DNA of 55,822 nt from positions 1 to 55,822 of the IMG/VR virus record IMGVR_UViG_3300032322_000568. One strand, written 5' to 3'. Below are positions 55,094-55,822 of this stretch, piece by piece. Each line of letters begins with the position of its first letter. Positions within the stretch are counted from its first letter, which is position 1. A program made the translations under genes and the position numbers. A model generated the notes under the pieces. That model saw only the letters and a program-made list of their open reading frames with translations. It ran no database searches and had not been told where the DNA came from. This DNA comes from a virus.

Positions 55094-55822
55094 TGATCCT
55101 GCCATTGAGATGTTTGTGGCGTGAAGTTTGCGGTGTATCGGGCAATGCCTTTAGTGATGCGGAAATCGTCAAGATAACCATAGTAAGCATAAATAGAACT
55201 TTGAGTATCAACAAAACCGCTTATTCGCAGGTTTGAATCAGACCAGTTTGTTGAGTTTGAAAGTGTTCCTTGAGAAACACCATTTACATAAATAGTAATC
55301 GTTGATCCAGAGCGAACTACCGCTATATGTTGCCACTGATTATTAACCCTTCCGCCTACGGTAAGTAGTGTGTAAGGGGACAGTCCGTAACCAAAAGCAA
55401 AACTAGATGTTCCGCTATTTGCAAAGAACATACCGTTGCCGCTTGTGTTGCTTGATCTTGTATCAAAAATGTTTCTTGAATTACTTGAAGTATCTAAGCA
55501 ATACGCCCAAAACTCAACGGTAAAGTTACCCGTCCCAAAAGCTACTGATTGATTGTTTGGAGCGGTTAATGAATCGCCGTCCCCATCAAAGTACATCGAA
55601 GCCCCACCAAACTTTGACTGCGTGGTACTGATCTGCGCGTTTGCCACCGTTTCAAGGTCGTTCATCATCGCGTTGTCAATGATGCCGCCATTGGTGTAGG
55701 AGCAGAGCAACTCAACATCGCCCGAAGTTGCACCTTGAGAAGATGTGGTCAGTGGCGCACTTGTCGGGGTAAATATTGATGTGCCATTAGTCGTGCTACT
55801 GGTTTGATAACTTGTTGGGATC
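55090..55822 (-). CDS. LamG-domain tail adhesin, C-terminal part (runs off the right edge)
   Basis: An open frame to the window edge with no start. It begins IPTSYQTSSTTNGTSIFTPTSAPLTT, the end of a LamG unit, then CSYTNGGIIDNAMMNDLETVANAQIS, parallel to GIFDNAQMNDLETVGNAQVS in the gene at 1013-3109. One full LamG unit follows (FDGDGDSLTAPNNQSVAFGTGNFTVEFWAY ... YLDDFRITKGIARYTANFTPQTSQ). Most likely the C-terminus of the adhesin cut at position 1. A TTG at 55710 could be mistaken for a start. Confidence 0.85.
   Translation of the reverse strand, partial: IPTSYQTSSTTNGTSIFTPTSAPLTTSSQGATSGDVELLCSYTNGGIIDNAMMNDLETVANAQISTTQSKFGGASMYFDGDGDSLTAPNNQSVAFGTGNFTVEFWAYCLDTSSNSRNIFDTRSSNTSGNGMFFANSGTSSFAFGYGLSPYTLLTVGGRVNNQWQHIAVVRSGSTITIYVNGVSQGTLSNSTNWSDSNLRISGFVDTQSSIYAYYGYLDDFRITKGIARYTANFTPQTSQWQDQ

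Noticed and set aside
55090-55710. A separate 206-residue LamG protein starting at TTG 55710
   Set aside because: The frame stays open to the window edge with typical LamG-end sequence, so the TTG is internal.

Overview
The window is almost certainly the near-complete genome of a tailed bacterial virus of about 56 kb, probably with a short, P22-like (podovirus-type) tail. It has a small and a large terminase, a long P22-type portal, a scaffold-like protein, a major capsid protein, two adaptor-like proteins, a gp10-like tail hub, large membrane-active ejection-type proteins, fibres rich in LamG domains, and a lysozyme/holin cassette. I see no integrase, CI-type repressor, DNA polymerase, tRNA or rRNA, so a lytic virus that relies on host polymerase is the simplest reading. 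Gene families and mosaicism look like uncultured aquatic phages of Proteobacteria; the host cannot be fixed from the sequence.

Layout. (1) 1-23626, all on the minus strand: late genes, read from small terminase (23626) through large terminase, a 1418-residue polyvalent-like protein, portal, a GroES-like co-chaperonin, scaffold, capsid, a Lys/Gly-rich repeat protein, adaptor and fibres to LamG adhesins at the left edge. (2) A rho-independent terminator (23717-23742) separates this from (3) a leftward early operon (30644-23807): a Cro-like regulator, small membrane and secreted proteins, mosaic small proteins, a DUF1376 replication protein, a DnaB-type helicase, RusA, DUF3310 and a Ref/HNH-type nuclease. 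(4) A 240-bp control region (30645-30887) with three copies of a dyad operator. (5) A rightward early operon (30888-38202): an ssDNA-binding-type protein, a PD-(D/E)XK nuclease and about 20 small, overlapping, mostly unknown genes, with an internal promoter at 33258. (6) 38199-55822, minus strand: the rest of the late genes (LamG C-terminus, HNH endonuclease, membrane proteins/holin, lysozyme, second adaptor, fibre, gp10-like hub, 1830-residue repeat protein and three ejection-type proteins), converging on operon 5 with the two stop codons overlapping.

Both window ends lie inside a LamG gene on the same strand, and the missing piece matches the body of one LamG unit. The molecule is therefore probably circular or circularly permuted, with a few hundred bases lost in a repeat. 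If so, the late genes form one leftward unit of about 41 kb from the terminase through the window junction to 38199.

Notable signals: a stop - UNCG-type hairpin - Shine-Dalgarno - ATG module used at five gene boundaries; a shared GGAGCAAAC leader; a GG-V peptide motif spread through unrelated late proteins; a tandem family of small genes whose 3' ends carry the ribosome site of the next gene; a gene that seems to start at ACG; and an operator array in the early control region.
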